A DNA stretch of 6,129 bases from Rhodoferax sp. (lineage in GTDB: Bacteria > Pseudomonadota > Gammaproteobacteria > Burkholderiales > Burkholderiaceae_C). The notes beneath the pieces were generated by a model. That model had not been told where the DNA came from, searched no databases, and was given only the letters and a program-made list of their open reading frames with translations. The position numbers were made by a program, and so were the translations under genes. The first letter of the stretch is position 1. The number at the start of each line of letters is the position of its first letter. This document shows positions 5,821 through 6,129 of this stretch, piece after piece. The stretch lies in contig JAQGMQ010000241.1 of assembly GCA_028292305.1 (NCBI GenBank), positions 1 through 6,129 of the forward strand, given 5' to 3'.

Positions 5821-6129
5821 ATGAGCCAGGAACCAGTAGTGATCCACACCCGCGACGGAGCCTGCCGCGCGCACGTCCTGTCGCCCGCCGGCGCCGGGCC
5901 TTGGCCGGCGGTGATCTTCTATGCCGACGCGGGTGGCATCCGGCCGGCAGCGGTCGACATGGCGCAGCAGCTCGCGGACGCGGGCTTTCTGGTGTTGCTG
6001 CCCGACCTGTTCTACCGTTTTGGGCCTTACGGCCCGCTGGTGCCGAAAGAGGTTTTCAAGGGCGACGTGGGCGCCATACTCGGCCCGCTGATGGCGACCA
6101 CCGGCAACGTCAAGGCGGCCGAAGACACC
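5821..6129 (+). CDS. Dienelactone hydrolase family protein, N-terminal part (3' end outside window)
   Basis: The frame is open from ATG 5821 to the right edge, giving 103 residues. AAGGGA at 5811-5816, four bases before the ATG, is a strong ribosome binding site. The start of an alpha/beta-hydrolase fold of the dienelactone hydrolase type is visible: a first strand with P-W-P-A-V-I-F-Y-A-D-A-G-G-I-R-P (27-42), a helix with D-M-A-Q-Q-L-A-D-A-G-F (46-56), and V-L-L-P-D-L-F-Y-R (58-66) followed by G-P-Y. Family members hydrolyse dienelactones in chloroaromatic or aromatic catabolism, or act on other esters, with a Cys-His-Asp triad. The nucleophile normally falls after residue 103, so the catalytic residues cannot be checked here. 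There is no signal peptide, so it is probably cytoplasmic. The true substrate is unknown. The gene is divergent from cheW. Confidence 0.88.
   Translation, partial: MSQEPVVIHTRDGACRAHVLSPAGAGPWPAVIFYADAGGIRPAAVDMAQQLADAGFLVLLPDLFYRFGPYGPLVPKEVFKGDVGAILGPLMATTGNVKAAEDT

Noticed and set aside
5317..5874. 185-codon minus-strand frame in the cheW/hydrolase intergenic region
   Set aside because: It overlaps both the cheW start and the hydrolase start. Its composition is Arg/Trp/Ala-rich and it crosses the AT-rich promoter-like island and both leader hairpins.

Overview
The window is high-GC DNA with the gene types and style expected of a Burkholderiales betaproteobacterium, probably Comamonadaceae. 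The evidence is the N-terminally anchored cytochrome c5, the NodT-type efflux lipoprotein, the Burkholderiales-type conserved hypothetical protein and the CheW/MCP pair. This placement is inferred from protein style and was not tested by a search.

Layout: (1) 1-1408 (+) is the 3' part of an RND-efflux outer-membrane lipoprotein, followed by two hairpins, the second a strong intrinsic terminator. (2) 1597-2259 (+) is a membrane-anchored monohaem cytochrome c5 with its own ribosome binding site. (3) 2273-2324 is a long, nearly perfect inverted repeat that acts as a bidirectional terminator between convergent genes. (4) 5326-2343 (-) is a likely transcription unit reading cheW, then a methyl-accepting chemotaxis protein with a C-terminal CheR/CheB tether, then a conserved protein of unknown function. 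(5) 5327-5820 is a 494-base divergent intergenic region. It holds an AT-rich promoter/operator-like island and two terminator-like hairpins in the cheW leader. Its GC-rich remainder has no recognisable content. (6) 5821 to the right edge (+) is the N-terminal part of a dienelactone-hydrolase-family protein.

The chemotaxis pair is the functional core. The receptor senses an unknown periplasmic signal and passes it through CheW to CheA. CheA is not encoded in this window, so the pair must plug into an array encoded elsewhere. The efflux, cytochrome and hydrolase genes look like independent neighbours.

I see no mobile element, CRISPR array, tRNA, rRNA or clearly novel system. The best leads for a second look are the tandem terminator-like hairpins in the cheW leader, the spacer dyad in its candidate promoter, the over-long paired terminator at 2273-2324, and an internal triplet repeat in the unknown protein.
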